A stretch of DNA of 60,181 bases from Helochares maculicollis (GCA_033557835.1 JAWQRO010000083.1:1-60181), one strand, 5' to 3'; numbered from the stretch's first letter, positions 46,601 through 60,181 are shown. Translations and numbers: made by a program. Notes: generated by a model not told the origin, from the sequence alone.

Positions 46601-49489
46601 CCATATACATATACAAAAAAATTTAAAAATTACATTTATTTGTAGTAAAAATACTCATCTAATCACTAAATCACAAAGATCATGGTTATCTTAAATAATT
46701 CACTAAATTGTATTTTGCAGGAAAATCTTCAGATTGTCTTTTGCCGATATTGTTACAAAATGACTAGTAAAGCAAGCAAAAACAAATTTTGATCCTGTGA
46801 AATCTCTTTACATTCACCCCTCCGATACAAATATTTTCCATTTAATTTGAATGCATCCTAAAGAGAGAAATGCTTAAACTCGTTGCGGCATGGAGCTCAA
46901 CGTTAAGACTTAAATTGTTCAGCTAATTAGAACATACAGTTGAACAGAGCATTTACCTTGTGATACTGAAGATATATTGTCTACGATAACAGGAAAGCCT
47001 TGTGATTATGCCTTTAAACATGAATAATGGCTAATTATTACAAGTTATAAAGGAGATAATTTAGTTTCAGGCGCTTATGAGATCACAAGCGACATTCTCC
47101 ATGCACAAGAGGTAACATTTTTATTGTAACCGTGAAATTTATAGCCCAATATTTTTAAAAGATACGAATCAGTTTTAATTACGCCTGTACACGCGCTTAC
47201 GAACGCACACTCTAGGGCTTATGTGTTTTATTGAAAATTCGGTTAATTAATCGTGATTTGGAGAGCTTCAATTTAAAAATTATTTCACAATTTTTGTGCT
47301 CGAAAGTACACAACAATTGATTGGATAAACAAAAGCTCACACATTTAGAAATGTACGAGTGTTGGCTATATGTAACGTTGAAAATGGCTTCCTGCACTCA
47401 TAAATTCGCGCCACTGCTAGAGTTTTACATAAAGGAAATAAGATCATTTACACAATATATCTTATAAAAACAACATATTATCCTTATCGTATTTTATGTG
47501 TTGCTTACTATATGCAGCGCACCGTTATTTAGAATTTTAAATTTTGTAATATTCAGAGCTCTTTTGTTTAATCTTTTCCTTCAGTTTATGACCTTCCTTT
47601 TAAAGCGATCTGGAAAATTTAACAAAGTTTATAGGGTGGCGCTCAACCTCCATATGTTTCATACACTTTTATGTGCATGCCGTAACTCGTGAGAAAATTA
47701 CAGAGTTTACTCCATATGCAAGCTTCCCCGATTACTACTTCATGGAAGGAAACAAATTGCAATATGCTAAAAACAGGTGTTTCATAAAAGTAGTAGATAT
47801 CGCCCTCTGAACGTCATTTAAGATATAGCTCGGAACTTACTCCCTTTTACGTCTCAATATTTGATCGTAGTTCCTTTATGAAACGCCTCCAGGCTGCCTG
47901 TAAAGCATTTGCCAGCTCGTTCAAATCTATACAGATATTTAAGATTTAATTTCCGTAAAAAATGTTTTTTATGTATTTTTTCTGTAAGAGTAGCTTTTCG
48001 CTTACGTACCATTATTTTAATATTTCTGTTTTCCAATGTATTTTACAATTCAATTTAAATGTCAAATGCTCTGCAGTTCCATGCAAATGCAGCGTGACCA
48101 CAGCGTCATTAGCAACTGGCTCCTTATGAACCGATAGCTGTATATTAACCAGTTTCTATTTTTTGTCTTTTTACGTCTATAAATTTAAAGTAATGAAAGA
48201 AGTTAGACTTCTTTTATCCTATATTTGACGATATTCTAGTGAGCTTGCAAAATGAGGAATTAACAGATAAAATCAAAGAAATGATGTTGAAAAATGACAT
48301 CAGCTATTGCTTTTAAACAACAGAACTCCCTTACAACATTCCACTTAAAATAAACGCTATTAATTTACACTGTTAATTAAAATTTTGAAAAGGGATAAAC
48401 AGTATAAGTCTGGTTGAAACAAGAGAACAGTTTTTGAAAATTTCATCATTAAATAACAAAACTTCACGTGTTGCTGCTGCTAGATTTGTATATTTTATTA
48501 CGATAAATATTTAATATATGAAAAATTTCATCATACTGGTAAAATTATGCTGCAATAACTTCCACCTCGATATATCTACTGGCTTCCCGAGTCAATATTA
48601 TTCTTAGCAGTAGACGACTGTTTTATAATATTTGCTTTTCGTTTAATATAACTTAATTTTGCATGCTCTTATGCATATTTGTCAAGTGATCGTACTACGT
48701 TTATGCTAAATAAAACGTATAGGTAAAAGAATAGAGGTGGAAATGAGCAAAATGTGACAGTTCAACCCCATTCTTAAAAAGCAAATCATGCAGTAATAAT
48801 TATACTTTGATATTATCGATACAAGTAATTGTAAAATCAGCAAGACATTTATATAGCTCTATATGCAGGATTCCATCTAAAAACGTAAACCATTTACACC
48901 TGTGTTTAGTCTTTTATGCCTAAATTTGTTTCTTGGAATCTCTGATACAAGTTGCCATGGGTCCAATTATATAGCAAATCGTCTGAAAGAAGAGAAACAA
49001 TTTACTAGTATACATAAAGCGGTTATTTACCGGAGACATTTTAAATTGTTTTCACTAGTAGGTATATAAAAGTACAATAATTTTCGTTTTTAATATTTTA
49101 TTAATCAACCTCCATGTCTTGTTTTCCTCATACCAATTGACATTAAAAAACATTGAATCACTAGTAAAATTGACTCACCTGCGGAAAGTATATTGTCATG
49201 CACTTGCTATTCGTAAAAAATTGTAGTAAGGTAAGAGTACATACGTCTGAAAGTGCAATTTAAATAAAATTATACAATACATAAACTGTATTTAGAAAAC
49301 TTTTATTTTTAATTTGAGGCATTTTGTTCAGAAATCACAAGGGCAAAAGATCATTTGTTACAAAACAGAAAACGGCCATTAAAGGAGAACGACCTGTAGT
49401 TTCATCAACGTCAAATTCTATAAATAATATTTTAAAACACCTCTAAATTATTACAATGGCTCAAAAAGCTTTTCAGCGTTTTTGAAAAA
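43621..49489. other. AT-rich DNA with small complex patches, no gene recognised
   Basis: 43630-45170 contains modestly complex patches. These include the palindromes TGCACATGTGCA (44704-44715) and GTGCATGCAC (44711-44720) and a GCGCTGCGCTGCGATGGCC stretch near 45112-45130 with short internal repeats. 45200-46900 is extremely AT-rich, including an ATTTAAAAT repeat near 45790. 47000-49489 holds only short ORFs with no recognisable domains. Confidence 0.4.
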
Positions 49490-49800
49490 TTATCATCTCA
49501 GAATTAATGCACGCCGCTCATTCAGAGCTAAAATAAATCATATCTATTACGGATAACGGTATTTTAAATGCAGCCACTAATAAATAATTCATTTCCTAAA
49601 AGGGATGGCGTTAAAACACCCGTGGCATGATTTATAATTTGCTACACGAAAAAGCCAAAACATTAACGTGTACGTGATGAAATTTCGGTGACAACTTTTA
49701 TTCACTTTTTATTCGCGGTCGTTACCGGTGTTTTTTAATTAATTTTTAATTTTAATACATAGGAATTGCGTTGCTGAACAAGTCCTCTTTGTGCAAAAAA
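49490..49800. promoter_or_regulatory. enhancer-like island with Exd/Hox word TGATTTAT
   Basis: Contains TGATTTAT (49628-49635), matching the Extradenticle plus posterior-Hox bipartite consensus. It also has two TTTTATT words near 49697 and 49707, AATAAATAATT (49578-49588), and TTTTTTAATTAATTTTTAATT (49730-49750) near an ACCGGTG word. No frame is maintained across the region. Its texture is like the islands at 7140, 11100 and 14390. Confidence 0.3.
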
Positions 49801-52800
49801 ATTTTAGTGCACGAAGCGTTAATTATTCAGCTCTTTATTTTAATAGGAAACTTTCTTGATAAATATTTAAACTTCCGGTCAGTTATTTTAATGGACATGG
49901 AAGGCGAAGTTTGTTCTTTATTCAACTACTTGTCTAATAGCGTCTGAAGTTCGCTCTTGTGCAACAAGTGCAAAAAGTATTTACAATCCCAACGAAGTTT
50001 TATCACTGGCGTGCCACATTTTGGATGTTATAAATGTCCGGGAACCAGTTGGTTTGTTTTGCACTGCACAACGTAACACTGTGTGAAATGGCCGCTTTTA
50101 TGCGACTAATATTTTACTTTAAATTGCTTACTTGAATGCTCCTTGCTACACCATAAAATCATTGTTTTTTCTTGGGCGGAAGCTGAACAACTAAAAACAC
50201 CGTAATTTTTACAAATACTTCTGTTTAAATTTAAAGTTTTTCAATCGTGTCCACGTTATCTGACTAATTTCATTTTGAAATGCCTTCTATGAAATTCAAT
50301 TATTTTGCTTTGTAGGCCTAAACATTTCGATTGTATAATTAATTCCAATAGTTTAAAATTTAGTGGCTATCCCATATATTATTTGCAAAGCAAATAAAAT
50401 TGATGAAATGAAGGATAATATTTTTTAAAAACTGGCTTGAACTAATGTTTTAAGATATGCAATTGTTGGTATAATAAGAGTGTGTTAATGCATAGGATAA
50501 TATGAAGGGTTTCAAAATGCGTATGATAAATAATAAAAATATAAATTATTTAATTGGAGAATATTTATTTCACATATGTTAACCAAAATACAATATTCTA
50601 TAGAAGACCTAAAAATAAGAGTCCGCAAGATAATGAATGTTTGTCCTTCGTAACCCACGAAAATAAAGTAATCTATGTTTGTTTCACCCTAAAGTTTACG
50701 ACGGTTCTGCGGGCGTAAACCCAAATTATAAAATATCAGCACATTTTATATCTTCATGGTGGCATGGCACAACAGCGGCAAGAGTATGTTGTGTGTGGAA
50801 ATAGGGGGAGGATAAATATCTTACCTCATATATATTCAGGGCTAATCCTGCTTTAATAATGTGAGATCTATGCACTGCATAGTTCACTCTTGTCATGAAC
50901 ACCCATGAATACGACCGCCTTAACTTCCCGTGAATATAAGGAATGTTTCTTGGTATTTCAGTTGGTAGAGTGCCAAGTGCGGGATGATTTAAATAATGTT
51001 TATTTTATCAATGCACAGTGCCGAGAACCCGGTACGATGACTTATTTAACTATATTTTTACATTCCTGAAATAAGGACTATAATAATGAGCAAATATATT
51101 ATGCAGATATAATATCATGGAAGTATTATAACATTTCGTATATTTTTCAAACTAGCCATTTAAGTAGAGCAATTCTATATTAATTTAATTTTAAACGATT
51201 CATATTAAAGAAGCATTGTACCTGAATATTATAAGTTTTAAAATGTTTATATAGTAGGACTACATATATAATATAACTAGATTCATTTGTCCTTCGCAAA
51301 ATGCAGATGAACAAAGATACGCTAATTGCAAAGTCAATTTACAAATCATAGTAAAGTAGTGAAGCTACATTAGTTTCCGACTTTTACGATTTTACCGAGC
51401 TTAATTCTAAATGCATCTGCACTTCAAGTACGCCAAGCAAAAGCGGCTTTATTTTTATACTCTTCTAGTATCCCGGCTGATATTTTAAAGGGTTCATTTT
51501 GCAATCTTATCACCCATTTTTTTCAAAGTTTTAATATTGTTCTTTGAATGATATTCTTTTTGTACTGTTTTAATCTTATCTTATTTTAAATTTTGACTCG
51601 ACTAAGGTTTATTGTCTCTTCTTAAGTTCTTGGCTACTTTATGATCTTGGAATTATAGGTATCATAGTAGTAATGTTTTAAAAATGTTATCCTTAAGACG
51701 ATCTTAATTTATTATTGGATATTTGGACCAAATTTCAAAACCAATGTAAATATTTCATTCGAAATTCTTGATTTGGTTATGTGACATTTTTCGATATTGA
51801 TGAATATAAGTTGCATTCTATATTCACTACTTTTCTTATTCACTTTTTATTGTGTAATTATAGAAATTTCTGATTGCTGAATTTTATATTTGAGCCTTAG
51901 TTGATTTTTCTATCCCGAAGTGTTATTATTTGTTAACTATTGATTACTTAATTATCGGGATATTTATTTGGAAGTACTTAGTGTTTTTTCCAGTTATCTG
52001 TTACTTGATATTTGGAGCAAATGTTCATCACTGTAGAAATACTCGTCGGTTGTAAAGACTCAAGGTTAAGATGAGAAGTAATTTTTACATAGTATTTGTG
52101 GTGCCTGGACAACCTTTCAGAACGTTCAAAAATTAATCACCAATCAATGATCTTCGATATGCCATGGTCTTCTCATTGAGCAGGAGATAATAATAATCTC
52201 ATTTGCTTATTTAGAAACAATTCATGACGACAAAAATTTCAAACTAAGAAATCACAATTCAATATTTAAAATTTCAGCGCAACCATACCATGAATTAAAT
52301 ATTCTCGAGTAATACAATAATATAATTCATTAGATTAATACGTAAAAATTATATAAATCAATGAAATTAATTTTAACTTTATTTTCTGCCTTCCACGTTC
52401 TACTATAACGTGTCTTTCAGTTTTTTGCACACTCACACGTTTAATTTATTTTCTACAATATATCTAAAACTATATATATCTAAGTAAATTAAACTGAAAC
52501 TTTTTAATAATCTAAACATCTAACCATGTACTCAATTTTCAACTAAGATATATATTGCCGATAATATATTTTGTTGTAAAATAATTTGATAAAAAATTTA
52601 CTTAAATTAGAGAAACATGCAGTAGGTGTTATAAAATGTATATAATTTATCGAAATTTACAAAGCTGAAACAGTAAGGACACATTCATTATAGTTGTTTT
52701 GCTTTATAATATGTTTTTGATTCAAAATGTTACAACTTGTTATTGTTACTTTTCCACTTTTATTGTATGCAGGTGTTACTGTTTCCTTCATGAAAACAAA

Positions 52801-53086
52801 GGCTCTGGAGCTTAGTTTATTTGCGTCAAATAAAACTTATTCAAAAGCGAGACGATAATTACAAAATATTCAACTCTCTTAGTTTAGTTAACATTCAAAG
52901 CAGATCCTCGAACAGACATTAGAATTTTTTTAACATTTTGAAAAATATGTATTACGTTTATCTGATTCTGATATTATTTTTAGATCCATTTTCAAAAAAA
53001 CTTTTAAAAATGGTATAGTAAATTTAAACTTGAAATACTCCTATCTAATTTCGTGAGGGAAAAAGACAAATAAAAATTGTATTTGC
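49801..53086. other. AT-rich DNA without recognisable genes
   Basis: A TTTCAGTTGGTAGAG word at 50956-50970 recalls a tRNA A box but no B box or cloverleaf follows. 49900-50120 and 50640-51020 are slightly more complex. No coding segment, RNA gene or mobile element is supported. Confidence 0.45.
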
Positions 53087-53239
53087 TATTATTCTTTACA
53101 GTTTCGCTTTATTTGTAAAGAAACTTCGTCAAAAGTGACGTTAATATTATTATAATCATTATATTAATTACAGTGTAATAATGAACGTCACTTCTGACGA
53201 AGTTTCATTACTAATGAAGCGAAAGTGTCAAGAATAATA
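53087..53239. mobile_element. TA-flanked fold-back element (MITE-like)
   Basis: Two arms of about 57 bp are inverted copies of each other around a short AT-rich loop. The left arm starts at 53089 (TTATTCTTTACAGTTTCGCT) and the right arm ends at 53237 with its mirror (AGCGAAAGTGTCAAGAATAA). Near the loop both arms carry GAAACTTCGTCA and AGTGACGTT as uninterrupted matches. Overall the arms differ at only a handful of positions. A TA dinucleotide directly flanks each side (53087-53088 and 53238-53239), the target duplication used by Tc1/mariner elements. It has no coding capacity, so it would be a non-autonomous MITE. Transcription through it would give a long hairpin RNA. Confidence 0.75.
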
Positions 53240-56200
53240 ACAAATCAAACATCTAAAACTACTATATAGATGTAAATGGGTTTACGAAACAAGTGTAAAA
53301 GCAACCCCATCTTTGAAAATATAGCAAGATACACATTCCTTAATACTTCAACAATCGTTTCGATCACATTTGCACCCCACTTTCCTATATATCTCTTATA
53401 TACAACAATGGTTTTTTTTGCGAAACTGAAAGTCGATGTGAAATAGTAAAGCATTATGAACCGCCATAAAAAGGAGCGGGAATGGTGGTGATCACGCTCT
53501 GGAGGTTCCGAAGAAAAAAGCGGAGACTATAATATAAACATTATGCGCACATACTTATAAGGAATATCGCATCTCACTGACTTTCAACATTATGAAAAGA
53601 GATTGCAAAGTTTATCGCAGGTACGTGCGTCTATTTTTTCCCTTCACACATCTTAATTTATTATTTATGCTAATGCACTTTGTGCTGCTTATGCACATTA
53701 TCATTTATATACGACTGCAACACGGCGATAAAACTTTTAAAAAGTCGTTAAGATCTACCCTTGAAACTTTATTAAGACGGCAAATAAGCTGTAAAAGTAT
53801 CTTGGGTTATTATTATGCTGAACCATTATAATAAAGTCGTTATTATTTTATAGGATGTTAAGAGTTTTTAATGGGGGCAATCCTTGAATCAAATTTGAAG
53901 AGTGATTGTTATTAGCTTGAGTACATTTTTCTTCAATCTGAGAACTATGAGATATCGAAAGATTTCTCATTTTTTTAACAACTTCCCAAGCTATCTGTTT
54001 CCTCCAATATTTAATACAACAAGTTGTTGAGAAATGTTTCTTTGTGTTAAAAAAACTATTGAATCGATTTTAGCATACATAAATAATAGAAAAATACAGC
54101 TATTTCTCAAATATTTACCAAACAAGAAAAAACTTACGTCCTGCAAGCTAACCAAAGTAAAATTGCGTTCCACTCCACTTACTGTATATATGCTTTCGTG
54201 GGAAACTTGGCGACGAGCACCGGAAAATGTTTAAATACTTGAAATTTTCCTCACGTACCAACGGTTTTTTCCCCCTGAACCTAATAATAAAGTTAGCTAC
54301 ATAGTTTTAGCCAAACGTGGCATTACATCCTCATAAAGAGTTAATAAAGCTTCAATGTATTAGAATTTGTGTCGCATGTCGCCCCCTAAGAAACATAAAA
54401 AATATATTATACAGCAAGGAATTTAATTCTTTGAATTTTTTGGAGTGAAGCTCAGATATTTTACGGGAAAAATATCTTTTTGGTGAAATACATTGTAAGG
54501 CTGATTTAAATTCCAACAACTTTGAAAACATTGTTCCATTTTCACATTTCCACGACAGCTTAATTTCATTTTCAAATACAGAATATATTTTGGCTTTTTT
54601 GACTAGTGGAAAACTTTTTGTCTATAGTTATTACTATACTGGCGATGGGAAAGTTTACGTTACTGCTTTAAACGCCAAACGTGTATAAATGTATAGAACA
54701 CTTGCTCCTATTTATTTCATACATGTCAGAATTGAGCGAAAAATCAATAGCTATAAATTGTCTTGTAGCAATATTTTCTACTAAAAGTAGAACAAACATG
54801 TAACAAATTAGAAAAGTAATATAATAATGCTAAGCCAATTTGTTTTTCTGAATATCTTTCTAACTATGACACAGGTTTTTTGGAAATAATAAACACGTTT
54901 AAAGTCGTTGCTGAATTTTATGTAGCAAAAATTGAACTCTATCCACACACTGTAAGCAACTATTACATGGCTTAGAACTAGAATTACATTTTAAACATGG
55001 GAGTTTTGATTATTATATTTAAACTATGAAAATATACATCTACATTGCAAATAATTTTTATTATGCAATTAGACCTGATAGTAATTATATATTGTACTTG
55101 CTGCACAAAAATATCATGTCAGGATAATAGAGCGATTGAAATTACTTTTTTTAAATAGCTAATCAGTTAAGCTTTTGCTACTCTAAAAAACGTCTCTACC
55201 CTTACGCACTTCATAAAAATAGCCATGAAAACGTTTGCAGAATAACATTTTTACCCATTAGAGTCGTATTCAAATGTCAAGTATCTGTAAGAATTTTTTC
55301 GCTGTAATTTTGTTTCAAATAGCTCCAGCTGAGATTTAAAACACTTTTAGCTTAGTATATATTTTCATATGCACCAGAAAAATAATTGAAGGCCACAAGT
55401 AAGAATAAAACATAAGAGCAAACTGCAGCGTCTTAATTAAGCTGTATACATTTCATGTGAGCTATTCTGGTTGTACATCTGGGCACCTATTTCAATAGAT
55501 TGGAGACGAAAGTAAGAGGCGACAAGCTTTTGAAAGCTCGTTAAATTAAAAAAAAACATTCAACTCTGATTTATAACATCATCGAGGATTTGAGCAGCAA
55601 GCCCTTAATACACCTATTTTTAAGTTATTTTCATGCTAGGTAAGTGTGAAATGCGACTCGCTAGCTGAGCACCTTAATGATGTACTCCAGGTTGTACCGT
55701 GCAACTTTTTCTACATCCACCTAGCAGAATTCGCTTGTAGCCTCGAATTTAGTGAGTGAATGCCGTAAAACATTATTCATGTGCATAATAAACAAGTAGC
55801 TGGAGACGCTTCATATCCTCAGCAATTTGTTAAGAAGTAGCATGTGCGATGTTACTTTACAAACGGAATGGAAGGCATTTTTTACATGTAAGAAAATTGT
55901 AAAAATAAATTCCCGGAAGAGCGAACGGCAAAGAATAGCAATTTGGGCATTATAAAAATTTATTTTCGCCATTTGAGAGCCATAAGTACGACAACTCCCA
56001 CAGTAACCTTTTACTTTCAGTTGTATGTACTAAATTAAACTTTATACAGCGATACTCTTTCACTGTCGCTTGATGTTTTTCGGATTATTTATAGGCTTAA
56101 AAGATATCATACCTACTTTTAGATAAGGCGAATGGAAAATCTGGTTTGCAAGCAAACCGAGAGTAGACACATTTTTTGCAAATATTACCTAAGCAAGCAA

Positions 56201-58394
56201 AAGAATCATTATGGCTTTCGAAGAACAAACTTTACTCAACAGATTATCAGGGAGAAAAACGTATCGATTGCGCATTTCAACCCCTATTTCTCCGGCAATA
56301 TATTTTGGTAATAGGCAAGAAACGAAAAGCGCGCAGCAAACTTATTGTTTATTTACTAGAATTACAGATAAATTCGGCGCTCAACAGGTCTATGTATTTA
56401 TATTTTATTCGCTGTAGTAGCGTGCAATGTAGTTGTGAAAGTATTTGTCGTTCGAAAACATACAACGACTATAGGGCCAATATACATAACGACCTAACAA
56501 AACGCTATAAATGCAAGGTATCGAGAGGAAACAGCCCGAACTAAATGGGTTTTGTGTAATAGGAAGGCTGCAGTTTATATGTGGAATGTAGACATTCGGC
56601 CTAAAGCGATCAAATGCCATTATTCGTCGACATAAAATTGGAAAAGGGTCGGGAGTACGACGAAGAAAAGAACCAGGTTTATCTTTTAATTGGGCTCCTG
56701 GAATACATTTCGATTATTAGGATACAGAAAATGGGCGATTAAAGCGATCCTATTTATTCCATTCAGCAGTTTTAATTAAATTCCTTGAAATAACTCCCGA
56801 ATTCCTAGAGGAGCCAAAAGTAGAAAAAATTACTGATGGATATAATATTTTTGCCATTAAGTGAGATATAAACAATTAAGTTCCATTCCCTATTTATTTC
56901 GAGTTATCACAACCAATTCTGATCAGATAATCACCCTCAGATTCCAGACCATTCAGCTGGAAATTTCGCTCCCTAGCGTTCGCTTCATTGCATTTTTTAT
57001 TCGTAGCTGTATTTAAGAACGGTTTTTGCTGCAACGGCGTCGAAATGAACGAAAAATTAATCTTGTTCAGTTGACTTACTAGCATTCACACTTTTGATTT
57101 TTTTAAAATACTGAAAAAATATCAAGTAAAAGTTTTAAATATTACATTAAAATCAAGCTACATCTTACATCCATACGGTAGAAACGATCTGATCATATAT
57201 TTTGTTTAGATAAATGTTGATATTTGCTGAATTTACACTTTAGGAGCTCAATAAAATAAACAGTGGGGGATTTTCTATTCGAGCTACAAACAGTTTTATA
57301 TAGTTTTCATGGTCTCTGATACTTTTTTCTTCTTTTGCGAAAACAATGTATTCACATCTGACGGCTCATGTCATTTGCCAGCTCAACTATAAGCAAACCT
57401 TCATTCAACGCAATGCTATCAGTTCCAGTTCGCTTGGGAGGGTTTATTGTACAGGCGAGAATAAAAGATAATGAAAAATAAGAGGCGCAGTTGCAAACTG
57501 TTTCATCTACGTGTGTGTGTCCACTACCTAAATGGACATAATGAAAACTTGAGCAAAAGTATAGCATACTTATTGCATTAGTTTTATTCTCAATGTATTT
57601 ATAAACTTTTTTCTCGAGCTTAATTAATTTTTTTCGGCCGGAACTTCATATTTGAAAGAATCTTCCTGCCGTCTTCTCTAACTCAATGTAATAGAGCGAA
57701 AGATAAGGTAAAATAAATTACGTTGATGTACTTCCAAAGAAATATTTTATTACTAATTATACAACACTCCAGGGAGACGACTGAAATTAAAATTTAGCAT
57801 CCAGATCGCGGGTTGCCGTAATAAGAATATATACGTTCTAGAGCTTTCCGCAGAAATTTACTATCTTTACATTATCGTGTTGTAAAAGTCGTATTATGGC
57901 TCGTGTAGCTTTTCTGCATTTTTAAAATTAGGAATATAAAACGTATGAATATCACCTTTCTGCGCTTCAATAAATTTTTACGTCTTCTATGTATGTTGAA
58001 TTGTAGCGTATTTTGTGAAATTCGCCGTGTTATATTTTAAATTCAAACAGTATGTGTTTAGAGTTAACTAAAAACGTTGTCTTTTTCTCTCTTTATGCTA
58101 CACATAAGCCAGAGTGAAAAGAAATCAGTAAGCCAACCATATGCGTACCAAACGAAGGGCATCCCCTTGAAAGCTGCATCAAAACCAACTACGAAGAAGT
58201 AACGTAAAGAAGGTTTCAAAGGAGCAAAAGTATACCAAGACCTCAACTTTATAAAACTAAACTTTTGCACGTCACTAAATCCACTTGAAGTACTAAGGAG
58301 TTGTAGCAACCCCAAAGCACTATAAATTTCGTATGTGCTAGTTGGTTTGTTGATTTCAAATTACATGCTTTATCACATTTTACCAACTCAGCTT
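53240..58394. other. mixed AT-rich DNA, no gene recognised
   Basis: Immediately right of the fold-back, 53455-53540 is more complex (GGAGCGGGAATGGTGGTGATC). Overlapping ORFs at 56176-56544 (122 codons), 56211-56417 and 56405-56620 (-) sit in a patch with more balanced bases. They show no recognisable domain and compete with each other. 57350-57560 and 58064-58315 (-) likewise have ORFs without recognisable domains. Confidence 0.4.
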
Positions 58395-58560
58395 CCTTTA
58401 TCGTTTGTTAGTTTGTAAGTCTCGCGCGAATTCTACAACCGTCTGTCACGATGGAAATCAGCCGTTGGCCTTTGCTGTTTGCAATGCAAAACAACCGAGC
58501 ATCTCCGTCGCGTCCGTCCGCCTCGTTGCGTCGAGTCAGACCTGGTGTCAACCCCTGACG
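58395..58560. other. GC-rich islet
   Basis: This stretch includes CTCGCGCGAATTC, CTCCGTCGCGTCCGTCCGCC and GTTGCGTCGAGTCAGACC and stands out sharply from its AT-rich flanks. Frames are open on both strands (61 and 68 codons), which the composition alone can explain. CpG dinucleotides are frequent. It may be a small promoter or an unrecognised exon; there is no homology to decide. Confidence 0.25.
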
Positions 58561-60168
58561 TTTCTTTTTATAGATTTGTTTTCTCTGTGATACTTTTACA
58601 AATAAGACGCTCACATCGAGAACATTTAGAGAATTAATATTTCAACTTTCATCCGTCAACGAAAATAAGAAAAAATGCCACGATTCCACATCGTTCATTC
58701 TTTAGTATCACATTAAGAACAGCAATATTAAATTCTGGCTAAGTAAAAAAGAATGGATAGTTTTTGATTCTCTCACAAAAAATTGGATCACCTCCTGTGC
58801 TAAAATGTAATTGTCCTTACCTTGTCACCTTCAGTAGCTTTCTGTATTAAGTGGACGAATTCAGCGATTTATCACACAAAATCATGCAGTTTAAAGTTGT
58901 TAATGAAATTATATTAAATAATCCATAAAGTCAGCAGAACTTGAGTTATTCAGGAAATGATTTATTTGTACCATACCAGTAAACGTAGACGTTCTTTTTA
59001 ACCAAAAATATGAATTGATCAAAACAATTTAATTGAAAACCAATTTCAAAGAAGAGTTTGTATATTTCTTATTTACAGCTATAAAAATGACAATGTCATC
59101 GATTAAATATTCTTGAAAAAGTGTCACTCTGCACAATTATATGGGCTGTCGTTGAAATGAGCCTGTAAGATTGTCAAAACAATTCAACATATTTCTTTTG
59201 TGGTTTTTTGCAATTTCATATACGCTTTATTCACCTCTTGCTACGAAATATCTCGCATATTTCAAAAGCTTATATTATATATAGAATTTCTATTTTACTT
59301 TTAGTTCTGTCTTGCGTAATTGACGTTGATTTTTATCTAATTGTACCGATACTTCATACTTAGTTTTCCATACTATAAGTAAACTATAGCATACAACTCT
59401 TAGTTTTACTTCTTTTCCACTGGTTAAAAATTTCGTTTTAATTTAACTTATTAATTAATCAATGCTGATAAAACGACTTTTTCAACGAATCCTATTTTTT
59501 TAAATTTATAATAGAAAACATTAAAATATTTGTGTTTAAAAAGTGTCACGTCATTTTTTCAATTTATCGGTTAAGTTTTTGAGTATTAAGTATTTATTTC
59601 CATACAGAAGTATACTTGTACGGATTTACAAATTATCAATAAATTTCAATACGTTCCGAGCAGGAAATACTAAAAGTAAAATTATACTGTTTAAGAGAAG
59701 ATGGAGTACATGCTTTAATGAACATGAACAATAAAACATATTACATCTTATTAACCCTGTAATATTGTAGTTTCTAATCATAAAAGCTACGTATTTTGAA
59801 TTGAGATTAGTCGCTTATGTGAAATTACAATTTTTAGTAATATTATGATAAAGTGGCTTTAAGTTTTAAGCTGTCTACTTACAACATTATATTAATCATA
59901 AACAGCTAAAAATGTTAACACAGAACGTATCAGGAGTCACCAATTTTTCCAAATTTTCATGATCATTTCTTTTCTATATTATATGGAGTATACTTCTGCA
60001 TATTATATTTATATAGTAAAATATTTTGCTCTTAAGTATTACATTTATATGTAATATCAAAGAGTATTGAATGTTTCTGAATGGCGACTTATACTATACT
60101 GCCATGATATCCAATTCCAAAGGATTCTTAAAATTAAAATATTGGTTGGAATGATAATATGTTCTTGA
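58561..60168. other. AT-rich DNA without recognisable genes
   Basis: Only short AT-driven frames; nothing specific recognised. Confidence 0.5.
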
Positions 60169-60181
60169 ATATATATATATA
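60169..60181. repeat. (AT)n tract at the right edge
   Basis: Thirteen bases of alternating A and T end the window and may continue beyond it. Confidence 0.85.

Noticed and set aside
50956..50970. tRNA-like A box (AGTTGGTAGAG)
   Set aside because: No B box (GGTTCRANYC) at the expected distance and no cloverleaf can be drawn.
56176..56544. 122-codon ORF
   Set aside because: Overlapping ORFs exist in another plus frame and on the minus strand, and there is no recognisable domain or splice context. It is explained by locally balanced base composition.

Overview
The window is AT-rich DNA (about two thirds A+T by eye) from an animal nuclear genome, most likely a beetle. There are no operons and no long open reading frames. 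The only gene that can be recognised with confidence is a two-exon insect defensin at 38038-38498 (+), split by a 209-bp GT-AG intron. Its 83-residue product is a secreted pre-pro-peptide with an RRKR processing site and a six-cysteine mature domain of the coleopteran type (starting FTCDVLSFE, ending CICRQ). That domain is the main reason for suggesting Coleoptera.

Layout. From 1 to about 18300 the sequence is gene-poor. Very AT-rich stretches alternate with less AT-rich islands that carry homeodomain, Exd/Hox-like and E-box words (7140-7440, 11100-11290, 14040-14160, 14390-14700), as expected of developmental enhancers. This part also holds a 111-bp tandem duplication (7681-7895) and a degenerate 16-18-bp minisatellite (10850-10972). 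A dead mariner transposase lies at 18335-18995. From 19000 to 35000 there is a 214-bp tandem duplication (23912-24338), more islands, a possible 24-codon ORF (26570-26644) and a possible minus-strand terminal exon (33630-33700). The defensin neighbourhood (about 35400-38610) holds the live gene and, 2.4 kb upstream, a decayed relative. The relative shares a 20-bp promoter word (19/20 identical), a start codon context, a signal-peptide-like ORF and an intron of nearly the same length. A BEL/Pao-type LTR retrotransposon fragment at about 41729-42200 carries several repeats of a primer-binding site matching tRNA-Tyr. From 43000 to the end there are further islands (43200-43620, 49490-49800) and a 151-bp fold-back element bounded by TA dinucleotides (53087-53239). 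The window begins and ends in (TA)n.

How it works together. The defensin, with its TATA box and GATA-like site, looks like a self-contained immune-inducible gene. The rest looks like intergenic or deep intronic DNA around a developmental gene whose exons are mostly outside the window. The strongest leads are the defensin pair, the multiplied tRNA-Tyr primer site and the fold-back element. The enhancer and exon proposals are inference and need comparative or RNA data.
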